Shown piece by piece: positions 56,345 to 64,000 of a stretch of DNA of 64,000 bases (its first letter is position 1; the number at the start of each line of letters is the position of its first letter). Location: assembly GCA_018222915.1 (NCBI GenBank), contig JAAEZI010000006.1, positions 19,446 to 83,445 of the forward strand, written 5' to 3'. The position numbers and the translations under genes were made by a program. The DNA is from Algicola sp. GTDB lineage: Bacteria > Bacteroidota > Bacteroidia > Flavobacteriales > Flavobacteriaceae. Below the pieces are notes generated by a model. The model was not told the DNA's origin. It worked only from the letters and a program-made list of their open reading frames with translations, and did not search any database.

Positions 56345-57745
56345 ATGAAATCATATGATGTAGCCATTATTGGTTCTGGTCCTGGCGGATATGTTGCAGC
56401 AATCCGTTGTGCACAATTAGGAATGAAAACAGCGATAATTGAGAAATATTCAACCTTAGGAGGTACGTGTTTGAATGTGGGTTGTATTCCTAGTAAAGCG
56501 CTCTTGGCATCGTCTCATCACTACGAGGAAGCGGTTAAACATTTTGAAGATCATGGTATTGAAATTCCAGGTGAAATTAAAGTGAACTTGGAAAAGATGA
56601 TCTCAAGAAAGCAGGCTGTAGTTGACCAAACCACAGGTGGTATTGATTTTTTGATGAAGAAAAATAAAGTGGATGTTTACGAAGGTTTAGGTAGTTTTAA
56701 GGATGCCACTCACATAAAGATTGATGGAAAAGATGCTGGAGAGATAGAAGCCAAGCATATCATCATCGCTACAGGGTCTAAGCCTTCTAATTTGCCATTT
56801 ATCACTCTGGATAAGGAGCGAATCATTACCTCAACTGAAGCTTTGAAATTGAAGGAGATCCCGAAACATTTGATTGTCATTGGTGGTGGTGTTATCGGAC
56901 TCGAATTGGGTCAGGTGTATAGACGATTGGGAGCTGAGGTGACCGTCATAGAATATATGGATCGCATCTTACCAACCATGGATGCTTCACTATCCAAAGA
57001 ATTGAACAAAGTCTTTAAGAAAGCTAAATTCAATATGGCCATGTCTCATAAAGTGCAGTCGGTAGAGCGAAAAGGGGATGAGGTTATTGTGAAAGCTGAA
57101 AATAAAAAAGGAGAAGTTGTTGAGTTTAAAGGTGATTATTGTTTAGTTTCAGTTGGCCGTCGTCCTTATACCGATGGATTGAATGCGGAAGCAGCTGGCG
57201 TGAAACTAAATGATCGCGGACAAGTGGAAGTTAATGAGCACTTGCAGACTAATGTGAAAAATATTTATGCCATAGGAGATGTGGTAAAAGGAGCAATGTT
57301 AGCGCATAAAGCGGAAGAAGAAGGTGTTTTTGTAGCTGAAACTTTAGCAGGACAAAAACCTCATATCGATTATAATTTAATTCCTGGTGTGGTGTATACT
57401 TGGCCAGAAGTTGCTGCTGTTGGTAAAACAGAAGAAGCGCTCAAAGAGGAAGGCGTGGATTATAAAACAGGTCAATTCCCGTTTAGAGCTTTAGGTCGCG
57501 CAAGAGCTGGTGGTGACATCGATGGATTTGTGAAAATTCTAGCGGATAAGAAAACCGATGAAGTTTTAGGGGTTCATATGATAGGAGCGCGTTGTGCCGA
57601 TTTAATTGCTGAAGCGGTTGTAGCCATGGAATATCGTGCATCAGCAGAAGATATTTCTCGTATGTCTCATGCACATCCAACCTTTGCAGAAGCGGTAAAA
57701 GAAGCAGCATTGGCAGCTACAGATGATCGTGCATTACATGTGTAA
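56345..57745 (+). CDS. lpdA: Dihydrolipoyl dehydrogenase
   Basis: E3 subunit of pyruvate, 2-oxoglutarate and branched-chain 2-oxoacid dehydrogenase complexes. The 466 residues have the FAD motif GSGPGGYVAAIRCAQ (11-25), the redox-active pair GGTCLNVGCIPSK (Cys at 43 and 48), the NAD-binding GGGVIGLELG, AIGDVVKGAMLAHKAEEEG, and the catalytic His-Glu in HAHPTFAEAVKEA. It is monocistronic with a terminator after it. The other complex subunits are not in the window. Confidence 0.97.
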   Translation: MKSYDVAIIGSGPGGYVAAIRCAQLGMKTAIIEKYSTLGGTCLNVGCIPSKALLASSHHYEEAVKHFEDHGIEIPGEIKVNLEKMISRKQAVVDQTTGGIDFLMKKNKVDVYEGLGSFKDATHIKIDGKDAGEIEAKHIIIATGSKPSNLPFITLDKERIITSTEALKLKEIPKHLIVIGGGVIGLELGQVYRRLGAEVTVIEYMDRILPTMDASLSKELNKVFKKAKFNMAMSHKVQSVERKGDEVIVKAENKKGEVVEFKGDYCLVSVGRRPYTDGLNAEAAGVKLNDRGQVEVNEHLQTNVKNIYAIGDVVKGAMLAHKAEEEGVFVAETLAGQKPHIDYNLIPGVVYTWPEVAAVGKTEEALKEEGVDYKTGQFPFRALGRARAGGDIDGFVKILADKKTDEVLGVHMIGARCADLIAEAVVAMEYRASAEDISRMSHAHPTFAEAVKEAALAATDDRALHV

Positions 57746-57765
57746 CGACACTGAAATTAAGATAT

Positions 57766-57798
57766 AAAAAAAGCGAACTAGTTAAGTTCGCTTTTTTT
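57766..57798. terminator. Bidirectional terminator after lpdA
   Basis: A 14-base perfect stem (57766-57779 with 57785-57798) around a 5-base loop, with A and T tracts. It lies between convergent lpdA (+) and the GYF-like gene (-). Confidence 0.92.
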
Positions 57799-57813
57799 AT
57801 TTTATTAGCTTAT

Positions 57814-58407
57814 TTAATCAAGTTCTTTGATTAAATCATAAATTCTCAAACGCTGGCTGTAATCATATTCGTTGATATCTCTCACAAAACAGTACACACT
57901 AATTTCTTGTCGCTTTACTTTTTCTGAAAGCTCTTCAACCGTAAATGGACCAAATTCCTTAGACTTTTCGATATAGTAAAACTCATGGTCGTAAATAAGA
58001 TTAGTAACTTTCTGCTTGTATTTTTCTTTTAAAAAACTTTGTACATCCGCCACGGAATTTAGGTCTTTTTCATGATTCGTCGTATTAATGAATAAGGCAA
58101 ACTCCTTTTTGTTTTGATGATCTAAAACCAACACATCATCGTCCTTAAAGTAAGCCTTCACCGTTATTAACCCATCTTCTGTTTCAATGGTAAACACATT
58201 GTTAATGTTGATGGTCCAATTGGTTTCAATTAATGACTCTTTTCGTGTGATTTCAAGGATGTTTTCTTTTCTGAAAGTATAAATGGATTTCTTTTTCGAG
58301 ATACCATTCACCAAGACCCATTCTTTATTAAGTAAGAGTGCGTCGTGATCACGTCCGAAATCAAAAGGTTTTAAGTTAGGAATCGCTTTGTGTAGGTATT
58401 CGTTCAT
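57814..58407 (-). CDS. Unrecognised protein with a GYF_2-like C-terminal segment
   Basis: 197 residues from ATG 58407 (the ATG at 58434 is also possible). No signal peptide or membrane helix. The N-terminal half is beta-rich (WVLVNGISKKKSIYTFRKENIL, WTININNVFTIETEDGLITVKAYF). The last 45 residues have FYYIEKSKEFGPFTVEELSEKVKRQEISVYCFVRDINEYDYS, which resembles GYF_2 domains (Y-Y-x-GPF-x-EL). A function cannot be given; protein-protein contact through that segment is possible. Neighbour of the LytTR regulator pair on the same strand, 69 bases downstream. Confidence 0.75.
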   Translation of the reverse strand: MNEYLHKAIPNLKPFDFGRDHDALLLNKEWVLVNGISKKKSIYTFRKENILEITRKESLIETNWTININNVFTIETEDGLITVKAYFKDDDVLVLDHQNKKEFALFINTTNHEKDLNSVADVQSFLKEKYKQKVTNLIYDHEFYYIEKSKEFGPFTVEELSEKVKRQEISVYCFVRDINEYDYSQRLRIYDLIKELD

Positions 58408-58476
58408 TAAGCAGGCTTTTTTCAAAAATAGCAATTACTATTCCAACGAATAAATTTAGCAAATATTGAACGGTAT

Positions 58477-59193
58477 TTAAAATTTTTCTAAATGATTAAG
58501 CACATCTTTTTTATAACTTCTACTCATGGGTAAGGCGATGTTATGGATGTTGATGTGTTCATTCGTGAAAGATTGAATATGAGCGATGGCAATAATGTAA
58601 GAGCGATGGATTCTTAAAAAAAGGTGATTAGGCAGTTTGGCTTCAATGGCACTAATAGTCTCTCTTGTGACGATGGTTTGCGAAGCTAAATGAATTTTTA
58701 AATAATCACTATAACTTTCAATATAGATGATATCGTTGTAATCGATTTTGATCATTTTCCGATTGGAACGAACAAACATAAAGTCCGATTCAAAAGCTTC
58801 AGAACTGGTCTTTTTTGCATCACCACCATATATTTCAAAATAATTCTGAAGCGCTTTTTCCAAACGTTCCAACGAAATAGGTTTCAGAAGGTAATCGACG
58901 GCCTTGAGTTCAAAACCTTCAACAGCGTAGTCTCGGTAAGCGGTCGTGAAAATCACCTTAATATCCCTATTAATGGATTTTGCAAATGAAATACCTGAAA
59001 TTTGTGGCATATTAATATCCAGAAACACTAGGTCAATGTTATGAGTGTTAATATGTTGAAATGCTTCCACAGCACTGCTGCAACTGGCCACAATATTTAT
59101 CCGATCAAAATGAGATAAATGGGTAGCTATAATTTCTCGAGCGATGGCTTCATCATCGACAATCAAACACGATATATATCCAGGTTTACTCAT
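58477..59193 (-). CDS. LytTR-family response regulator
   Basis: 238 residues. The receiver domain (about 5-125) has the phosphorylated Asp in LVFLDINMPQISG and the Lys in DYLLKPISLERL. The LytTR DNA-binding domain (about 145-235) runs from FMFVRSNRKMIKIDYNDIIYIESYSDYLKIHLASQ to LFLRIHRSYIIAIAHI. It is expected to bind paired direct repeats about 21 bases apart. The start overlaps the kinase stop by 4 bases. The paired ACTTACCAT boxes in this window (48651-48680; 61062-61090) are candidate targets. Confidence 0.93.
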   Translation of the reverse strand: MSKPGYISCLIVDDEAIAREIIATHLSHFDRINIVASCSSAVEAFQHINTHNIDLVFLDINMPQISGISFAKSINRDIKVIFTTAYRDYAVEGFELKAVDYLLKPISLERLEKALQNYFEIYGGDAKKTSSEAFESDFMFVRSNRKMIKIDYNDIIYIESYSDYLKIHLASQTIVTRETISAIEAKLPNHLFLRIHRSYIIAIAHIQSFTNEHINIHNIALPMSRSYKKDVLNHLEKF

Positions 59194-60248
59194 GTGTTTT
59201 TAGGTGTTAAAACAAGATGGACTTCAAAGGTCTCTGATTGCTTCTGAATATCAAGTTGGTATTGCTGTGGGTATAATAAATCCAATCGTTTTTTAATGTT
59301 TTCCAAGCCAATACCTTGATCTGAATTATCTTGTTCAGTACAGGAATTTTTAACGGTAAATTTAATGATATCCTTAGCGGCTTCAATATTAATAGCTATG
59401 GTTAATCTTCCGTTTTTAATACGACCATGTTTAAAACTATTCTCTATAAATGGCAATAATAACATGGGTGCAATACTTACGTCTTCATGGGTTATGTGTT
59501 TGTTGAATTGGATCACTAATTTATCATTAAAACGCATTTTCTCTAAAGCGATATAATCCTCAATATGAGACAGTTCCTCGGTTAGTAATACCAATGGTTT
59601 TTCTACTTGATACAATAAATAATCCAGTAAATTGGAGAGCTTTAAAATCATGTCTGGCGTTTGGTCTGCCTTTTTTAATGCAAAACCATACATGGTATTT
59701 AATGTATTAAACAAAAAATGTGGGTGGATTTGCATCTTGAGATAATTGAGTTCCTGCTCTTTTAGCTTCAACTGCGTGTCCAATATTTTGGTTTCTAAAT
59801 GTCTCGTTTTTGAAATTTGTTGAATGTTTAATTTCAACAATTTAAAAGCACTTACCACCACAACTACCAAATACACAGCGGTACTGATAAAAATAATATT
59901 CTTGGTGGAAGGATTCATTTCGGCATATTCGAAATTAGATAGGTAAATCAAACTGAAAAATATAGAAACGGCAATTAAGTAGGCTGAAATAATAAATGTG
60001 TAAAGACTGTATAGTGCAAATCGCCAATACGCTTTTTTGATGAGGTATTCTGGGATAAGAATGTATGTAGCAACATAGGTAGTGGCGATTGTTATCGGCA
60101 TGAGAAAAAGCGAGAACTTGAGTGTGTTTTCGAAATCCGCACTATTGACACCAAAAAAATAGGTGTAAAAAAATAAGACACCAATCCAAAAGAGGAGGTG
60201 TAAGATTATTTGTCCGATTTTATGAAGTATCGCTTTTCTGGAGAACAT
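59190..60248 (-). CDS. LytS-type sensor histidine kinase
   Basis: 352 residues. Four membrane helices are predicted in the first 140 residues, followed by a short coiled coil and the His_kinase domain: LKMQIHPHFLFNTLNTMYGFAL with the phosphorylated His in HPHFLFN, then SNLLDYLLYQVEKPLVLLTEEL and a HATPase region (LLLPFIENSFKHGRI, GIGLENIKKRL). Typical partner of LytTR regulators. There is no extracytoplasmic sensor domain beyond the helices, so the signal is presumably in the membrane. Confidence 0.92.
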   Translation of the reverse strand: MFSRKAILHKIGQIILHLLFWIGVLFFYTYFFGVNSADFENTLKFSLFLMPITIATTYVATYILIPEYLIKKAYWRFALYSLYTFIISAYLIAVSIFFSLIYLSNFEYAEMNPSTKNIIFISTAVYLVVVVVSAFKLLKLNIQQISKTRHLETKILDTQLKLKEQELNYLKMQIHPHFLFNTLNTMYGFALKKADQTPDMILKLSNLLDYLLYQVEKPLVLLTEELSHIEDYIALEKMRFNDKLVIQFNKHITHEDVSIAPMLLLPFIENSFKHGRIKNGRLTIAINIEAAKDIIKFTVKNSCTEQDNSDQGIGLENIKKRLDLLYPQQYQLDIQKQSETFEVHLVLTPKNT

Positions 60249-60404
60249 TATACATATACTGTATTACAATATTACTATAAATTTTATTCAAGAAATAGAA
60301 TTAGAGACAAATGACAGGATTAGCAAGCTATTTGACGAAACTGTTATAACCATCCTTAAATTCGTTATTGGTCGCATTGAAAAAAAAGCGACTTGTTAAA
60401 TTTT

Positions 60405-60412
60405 TATGTTTG
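60405..60412 (+). promoter_or_regulatory. Candidate -7 element of the ExbB-like gene
   Basis: TATGTTTG matches TAnnTTTG, placing the start about 19 bases before the ATG at 60438. TGTTTAAC follows at 60417-60424, as near the candidate small RNA at 40305. Confidence 0.4.
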
Positions 60413-60437
60413 AACATGTTTAACTAAATTTAATACT

Positions 60438-60857
60438 ATGAATACATTAATTATTGCGTTTACAAAAGTGTTGGGACTAGCTATTTTAGCTAATATTTTC
60501 GTGGAAGGAGGTCCTTTATTTATGTCTCTTATACTTCTATGCTTGTTAGCATCTATTGTTTTTATTGTCATAGGATTTATGGCTGCGAAGAAATCAGTTG
60601 CTAAAGCTAGAAAAATGCTTAAGTTAACCGTAGACTCAAGCCTATTGGGATTGGTTTTGGGGTTTTTAGGGTCTGTTTTGGGTTTAATATCTGCTTTCGA
60701 TTCCATTGAAGCTATAGGAAACCCAAGTCCTGAAATGTTTGCCGGTGGTTTAAAGGTATCATTGTTAACAGCAACCTTTGGATTGTTCACCTTTGTGATT
60801 GCCAGAATCGGTATCATGATCTTAAGATTAACCTTAAAGCCAGAGGAGGTATCTTAA
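60438..60857 (+). CDS. MotA/TolQ/ExbB-like proton channel protein, short form
   Basis: 139 residues with three membrane helices (about 5-24, 28-50 and 70-93, then 105-128). The C-terminal pair carries the family pattern LLGLVLGFLGSVLGLISAFDSIEA ... GLKVSLLTATFGLFTFVIAR (TolQ/ExbB small-residue helices). Full-length ExbB is about 220-240 residues, so this is a reduced form with no TolR/ExbD partner nearby. Stand-alone; role unknown. Confidence 0.75.
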   Translation: MNTLIIAFTKVLGLAILANIFVEGGPLFMSLILLCLLASIVFIVIGFMAAKKSVAKARKMLKLTVDSSLLGLVLGFLGSVLGLISAFDSIEAIGNPSPEMFAGGLKVSLLTATFGLFTFVIARIGIMILRLTLKPEEVS

Positions 60858-60968
60858 ACAACATTAAAGCCTCTTGATTACTTACCATGAGTCAATATAG
60901 GCCTTTACCTCTTTTTTTAATATTTTGGTATTTGTAGTGGATATCTGAAATTGCTAAAAACTAAAAAG

Positions 60969-60993
60969 ACGAACAATTTTGTTCGTTTTTTTT
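60969..60993 (+). terminator. Terminator downstream of the ExbB-like gene
   Basis: ACGAACAA (60969-60976) pairs with TTGTTCGT (60979-60986) followed by a T run of seven. It is 110 bases after the stop, so a long 3' UTR or another RNA is possible. Confidence 0.75.
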
Positions 60994-61061
60994 ATGTCTG
61001 ATTTTTAGTGTTTTAGAAAGATAATTTCACTAAATTTAATGGATGTGTTAAAATTCGTGTG

Positions 61062-61090
61062 ACTTACCATGGATACACGTGTCTTACAAT
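61062..61090 (+). promoter_or_regulatory. Imperfect ACTTACCAT repeat upstream of the sigma factor gene
   Basis: ACTTACCAT (61062-61070) and TCTTACAAT (61082-61090, 7 of 9 identical), 20 bases start to start, 28-56 bases before the proposed TTG start. A third exact copy is at 60880-60888. Same motif as at 48651 and 48672. Candidate LytTR target. Confidence 0.4.
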
Positions 61091-61117
61091 AAACTATAAA
61101 AGTCAATCTAAAATTTT

Positions 61118-61690
61118 TTGCAACCCTCTAATGACATTTTGAAGTTATCAGACGAAGAGCTGGTGAGTGCTATTGTGAAAGACAATGATACAATGTTATT
61201 TGAAATATTGTATGATCGTTTTGCGTCGTTAGTTTACAACAAATGCTATGGGTTTGCAAAAGATAGTGATGAAGCCAAAGATCTAACGCAAGACGTGTTT
61301 TTGAAGCTTTTTGTGAAATTGTCTAGTTTTAAAGGAAAGTCAAAATTTTCGACTTGGCTGTACGCTTTTACGTATAACCATTGTGTGAATTATGTCACTA
61401 GAAATACCGCGAAGAAGTTCGAGAAACAGTCGGTGGATTATGCAGATATTGAAAATATTTCTGATGATGATGAGTACTCTGACTTTAGTGACATGAGAGT
61501 GGATAAACTCAAAAAAGCCTTAGACTTAGTTTCACCAGATGAAAAGATGATCCTTTTACTAAAATATCAAGACAACCTTTCTATAAAGGAAATTGAGAGC
61601 GTTTTAGGAATAGGAGAAAGCGCTGTAAAAATGCGAGTCAAGCGCGCTAAAGATAAATTGTTAACTGTTTACGCTAATAACCTTAACTGA
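61118..61690 (+). CDS. ECF-type RNA polymerase sigma factor
   Basis: 190 residues from a TTG start at 61118; no ATG lies in frame upstream, and the next option, TTG at 61139, would shorten it by 7. Region 2 has AKDLTQDVFLKLFVKLSSFKGKSKFSTWLYAFTYNHCVNYV, and region 4 has LVSPDEKMILLLKYQDNLSIKEIESVLGIGESAVKMRVKRAKDKL. No membrane anti-sigma gene follows; the next gene overlaps by 1 base (TGATG). Together with the small gene and the MscS channel it may respond to osmotic or envelope stress, which is inference. Confidence 0.93.
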   Translation: MQPSNDILKLSDEELVSAIVKDNDTMLFEILYDRFASLVYNKCYGFAKDSDEAKDLTQDVFLKLFVKLSSFKGKSKFSTWLYAFTYNHCVNYVTRNTAKKFEKQSVDYADIENISDDDEYSDFSDMRVDKLKKALDLVSPDEKMILLLKYQDNLSIKEIESVLGIGESAVKMRVKRAKDKLLTVYANNLN

Positions 61691-61866
61691 TGGAAAATCC
61701 TTTTAAAGATCTCGATAAGCCATTGAAATCGGTTCCAGAGGAACTGAAGGCCAAGGTTATGAACGATATTGCCATCGCCAAGTTAATTATGGAGTTAGCT
61801 GAGCTGTTTTCCTATAATTTAGGGGATGTGATTGAAACAGTGATGAGTAAAAGAGATAAAAAATAA
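61690..61866 (+). CDS. 58-residue protein translationally coupled to the sigma factor gene
   Basis: Starts at ATG 61690, the last base of the sigma factor stop being its first base (TGATG), and ends at TAA 61864-61866, 18 bases before the MscS gene. The product begins MENPFKDLDKPLKSV, has an amphipathic central helix (about 17-40: LKAKVMNDIAIAKLIMEL) and ends in a basic tail. No signal peptide or membrane segment. The tight coupling, codon use like its neighbours and position make it a real gene; function unknown. A small regulator of the sigma factor or of the channel is possible. Confidence 0.8.
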   Translation: MENPFKDLDKPLKSVPEELKAKVMNDIAIAKLIMELAELFSYNLGDVIETVMSKRDKK

Positions 61867-61884
61867 GAGCAAAATTAGAATGTC

Positions 61885-62715
61885 ATGAATGAAATTACGA
61901 GCTTAAAAGATTCTGCGATGAAATCTATTTCCAATATGTGGACTGAGATATCCAAATTATTTCCAAAGTTAATATTTGCACTGGTCGTGCTCGTTGTGGG
62001 ATGGTTGGTTACGAAATTGGTCGTGCGAATCATCAAAAAGGCATTGGTGTTAGCTAAGGCGCATAAAATTGATGATAAATTAAACGAGATTGAAATCGTA
62101 GAAGGGAAACAACTCAATTTTGATGTTGTACAAATTGTATCAACATTCGTCAAATGGCTCATGTATATCATGTTGCTTATCATGGTATCTGATATGCTAG
62201 ATTTAACCATTTTATCTGAAAAAATCAGTGACTTTTTAAGCTATTTACCAAAGCTGTTCGTAGGGCTTATAATTTTTACACTCGGACTTCTTTTTGCAAA
62301 TTTTGTTAAGAAAGGCCTTAGATCCTTCTTTGATTCAATGGATTTATCAGGAGGTAAAATGTTGAGCCAGATTGTGTTTTTCCTTTTGCTAATTTTTATA
62401 TCCATAACAGCTTTAAATCAAGCAGGCGTTAATACCGATATCATTACGAGTAATCTCACCATGATTCTTGCCGCATTTTTATTGGCTTTTGCCTTAGCCT
62501 TTGGTTTAGGAGCAAGAGAAACTGTAGGTGATTTGCTTAAAACGTTTTACACTAGAAAAACGTTCGAAGTTGGTAAAAGAATTGAATTTCAGGAGGAAAT
62601 CTATGAGATTGATTCTATCAATAATATTTCTGTGGTGTTAAAAAACACAGAAGGTAAAAAAGTAATTGTACCCGTTAAAGATATTGTAGAAAGCCATATA
62701 AAGGTAGTAGACTAG
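61885..62715 (+). CDS. MscS-family mechanosensitive channel
   Basis: 276 residues. Membrane helices lie at about 28-50, 85-108, 115-138 and 155-200, followed by the pore-lining and beta-domain region with LAFALAFGLGARETVGDLLKTFYTRKTFEVGKRIEFQEEIYEIDSINNISVVLKNTEGKKVIVPVKDIVES, characteristic of small MscS proteins. Likely relieves turgor after hypo-osmotic shock. Probably co-transcribed with the sigma factor and the 58-residue protein. Confidence 0.9.
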   Translation: MNEITSLKDSAMKSISNMWTEISKLFPKLIFALVVLVVGWLVTKLVVRIIKKALVLAKAHKIDDKLNEIEIVEGKQLNFDVVQIVSTFVKWLMYIMLLIMVSDMLDLTILSEKISDFLSYLPKLFVGLIIFTLGLLFANFVKKGLRSFFDSMDLSGGKMLSQIVFFLLLIFISITALNQAGVNTDIITSNLTMILAAFLLAFALAFGLGARETVGDLLKTFYTRKTFEVGKRIEFQEEIYEIDSINNISVVLKNTEGKKVIVPVKDIVESHIKVVD

Positions 62716-62776
62716 AGACTTAGGGTTATAAATTAATTATGTTCATAACGTCTAGTTTGCTCAGGCATTCTGTAAT

Positions 62777-62806
62777 CCCTTTTCATTTATTTGAAAAGGG
62801 TTTTTT
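62777..62806. terminator. Bidirectional terminator after the MscS gene
   Basis: CCCTTTTCA (62777-62785) pairs with TGAAAAGGG (62792-62800), followed by TTTTTT. It lies between the MscS gene (+) and the helicase gene (-). Confidence 0.88.
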
Positions 62807-62831
62807 AGGCGTATAAATCTTGAAAGTCGTA

Positions 62832-64000
62832 TTATTTGCGCTTATTTCGTTTGTTGTAATTTTTGTCGCCTCTAGTTTTTGGTTTCTTATATTTAGCGGC
62901 TATTTTGAACTTGTAGGAGCCACCCAAGTTTTCCTTCTTATTTTTGTCTTTCTTTTCATGAAAAGCGGGACCTGCGCTGTCTTCATCAGTGCGTTTCGTT
63001 GGGTTGTTACGTTCTCTAATTTGTGGACGTTCTTCTTCAATAAGCTCTTTGGAAACTTCTACAGCATCAGGGAATTTCAACAATGACACATTTTTAGACA
63101 TATAATTTTCAATCTCCTTAATGGCTTCTTGTTCTTTTTCCGTGGAAAAAGTGAGGGCATGACCTTGTTGTTCTGCTCTTCCTGTTCTACCTATTCGATG
63201 CATATAATTTTCTGGAAAGTTAGGCGTGTCAAAATTAATAACGTGGCTAACATTCTCAATATCTAAACCTCTAGCCATAACATCGGTCGCAATGAGAATG
63301 CGATGTTCTCCTGATCGAAATTGTTCGATACTTCTTAGTCTGTAATTCTGTGTCTTATTTGAGTGGATGACGCAAGCCTGTCCGGGAAAGCGCTCTTCTA
63401 ATTCATCAAAAAGTTTATCTGCCAATTTTTTAAAGGCGACAAACACCAAAACTTTATCATACACTGTGTCATCACTTAACAAATGCTCCAATAAATTGAC
63501 TTTGGTGTAAAAATTAGGCACATCATAACGCGACTGTTCAATATTATGAAGCGGTGTTCCAGAAACAGCAACGGTAACTCGTTGTGGTTTAATGAAAAAA
63601 TCAGTGATAAGTTCATCAACGTCATCTGTCATGGTTGCAGAAAACATAATATTTTGACGACGGTCTGGAAGAATATCAAAAATATTCAATAATTGGTGTC
63701 TAAACCCAAGATCTAACATCACATCCACTTCATCAATGACAAGTTTCTGTATAGACTTTAACTGAAGCACATGACTTACGGCTAAATCGAATAAGCGTCC
63801 TGGAGTAGCGACGATAATATCTTGTCCTTGAGCAACAGCTTGCTTTTGAGTATTAATATTGGTACCACCATAAACACCTAAAACTCTGACATTAATGTAG
63901 GAAGCTAATTTTTCTATTTCATCAACAACTTGCACGACAAGTTCACGAGTAGGTACTAAAATGAGTACTCTCGGATTATCTTGCTTTGAGTATTTCAAAT
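62832..64000 (-). CDS. DEAD-box RNA helicase, 5' end outside window
   Basis: The reading frame continues past the last base of the window; about 389 residues of the C-terminal part are present. Visible motifs are Ia (PTRELVVQV), Ib (TPGR), II as DEVD rather than DEAD (VIDEVDVMLD), III (FSATMTD), V (ATDVMARGLDIENV) and VI (HRIGRTGRAEQQ). Motif Q and motif I (the P-loop) must lie upstream. The tail (about the last 65 residues) is strongly basic (KKDKNKKENLGGSYKFKIAAKYKKPKTRGDKNYNKRNKRK-type), an RNA-binding extension. RhlE-like; likely in ribosome assembly or cold adaptation. Confidence 0.93.
   Translation of the reverse strand, partial: LKYSKQDNPRVLILVPTRELVVQVVDEIEKLASYINVRVLGVYGGTNINTQKQAVAQGQDIIVATPGRLFDLAVSHVLQLKSIQKLVIDEVDVMLDLGFRHQLLNIFDILPDRRQNIMFSATMTDDVDELITDFFIKPQRVTVAVSGTPLHNIEQSRYDVPNFYTKVNLLEHLLSDDTVYDKVLVFVAFKKLADKLFDELEERFPGQACVIHSNKTQNYRLRSIEQFRSGEHRILIATDVMARGLDIENVSHVINFDTPNFPENYMHRIGRTGRAEQQGHALTFSTEKEQEAIKEIENYMSKNVSLLKFPDAVEVSKELIEEERPQIRERNNPTKRTDEDSAGPAFHEKKDKNKKENLGGSYKFKIAAKYKKPKTRGDKNYNKRNKRK

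Overview
The window is an ordinary, gene-dense chromosomal stretch from a member of the Bacteroidetes, most likely a marine member of the Flavobacteriaceae (genus not resolved). The signs are low GC; promoters of the Bacteroidetes type (TAnnTTTG at -7, best seen at the SRP RNA gene); a YbbR-like gene directly before coaE; an RprX/RprY-type two-component pair; proteins built on DUF3857, DUF5686 and CarboxypepD-reg-like domains; and surface proteins that open with the Bacteroidetes 'GIGTTTP' module. I see no prophage, insertion sequence, CRISPR array, toxin-antitoxin pair, defence island or tRNA gene.

Layout. 1-3.4 kb (+): end of a YbbR-like gene, coaE, then a histidine kinase and OmpR-type regulator. 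3.4-13.4 kb (-): a long co-directional run reading Gfo/Idh oxidoreductase, 3-hydroxyacyl-CoA dehydrogenase, M23 peptidase, DUF1015, YggS, exonuclease/GIY-YIG, DUF3857, K+ channel, miaA and finally the separately promoted csp. 13.5-23 kb: pcm, a DUF5686 outer-membrane protein, smpB, a lipoprotein, a histidine phosphatase, deoC and clpB. 23-26 kb (+): an MBOAT acyltransferase with an SGNH partner and ytxJ. 26-34 kb: envelope lipoproteins, fahA, glyA, a thioesterase and a glutamine cyclotransferase. 34.2 kb: the small SRP RNA, then an SDR and a small transaldolase. 36-44.7 kb: a thioredoxin-fold lipoprotein, an ABC-F protein, fasciclin, and an oxidative-stress block (katG plus an ankyrin gene, then peroxiredoxin, thioredoxin and DUF6952). 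44.8-52.8 kb: NhaC antiporter, a membrane hydrolase-like protein and two adjacent exported proteins, one with a tail-collar domain and one 1354-residue repeat protein. 52.8-64 kb: a methionine gamma-lyase-like enzyme divergent from an Lrp regulator, a CPBP protein, a PAS/LuxR regulator, lpdA, a LytS/LytTR pair, an ExbB-like channel, an ECF sigma factor coupled to a 58-residue protein and an MscS channel, and a partial DEAD-box helicase.

The most notable observations are these. (1) Two enzyme genes (miaA and the exonuclease/GIY-YIG gene) have no ATG, GTG, TTG or CTG codon upstream of their catalytic motif; in both an ATT sits exactly where the family starts. (2) Paired ACTTACCAT boxes about two helical turns apart lie upstream of the giant repeat protein and, in a weaker form, upstream of the ECF sigma gene, on either side of a LytTR regulator that would be expected to bind such direct repeats. 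(3) The ABC-F protein has complementary degeneration that leaves one intact composite ATP site. (4) There is a candidate small RNA between fasciclin and katG. (5) A very short coupled gene sits between the sigma factor and MscS. None of these amounts to a demonstrated new system; they are leads from sequence reading only.
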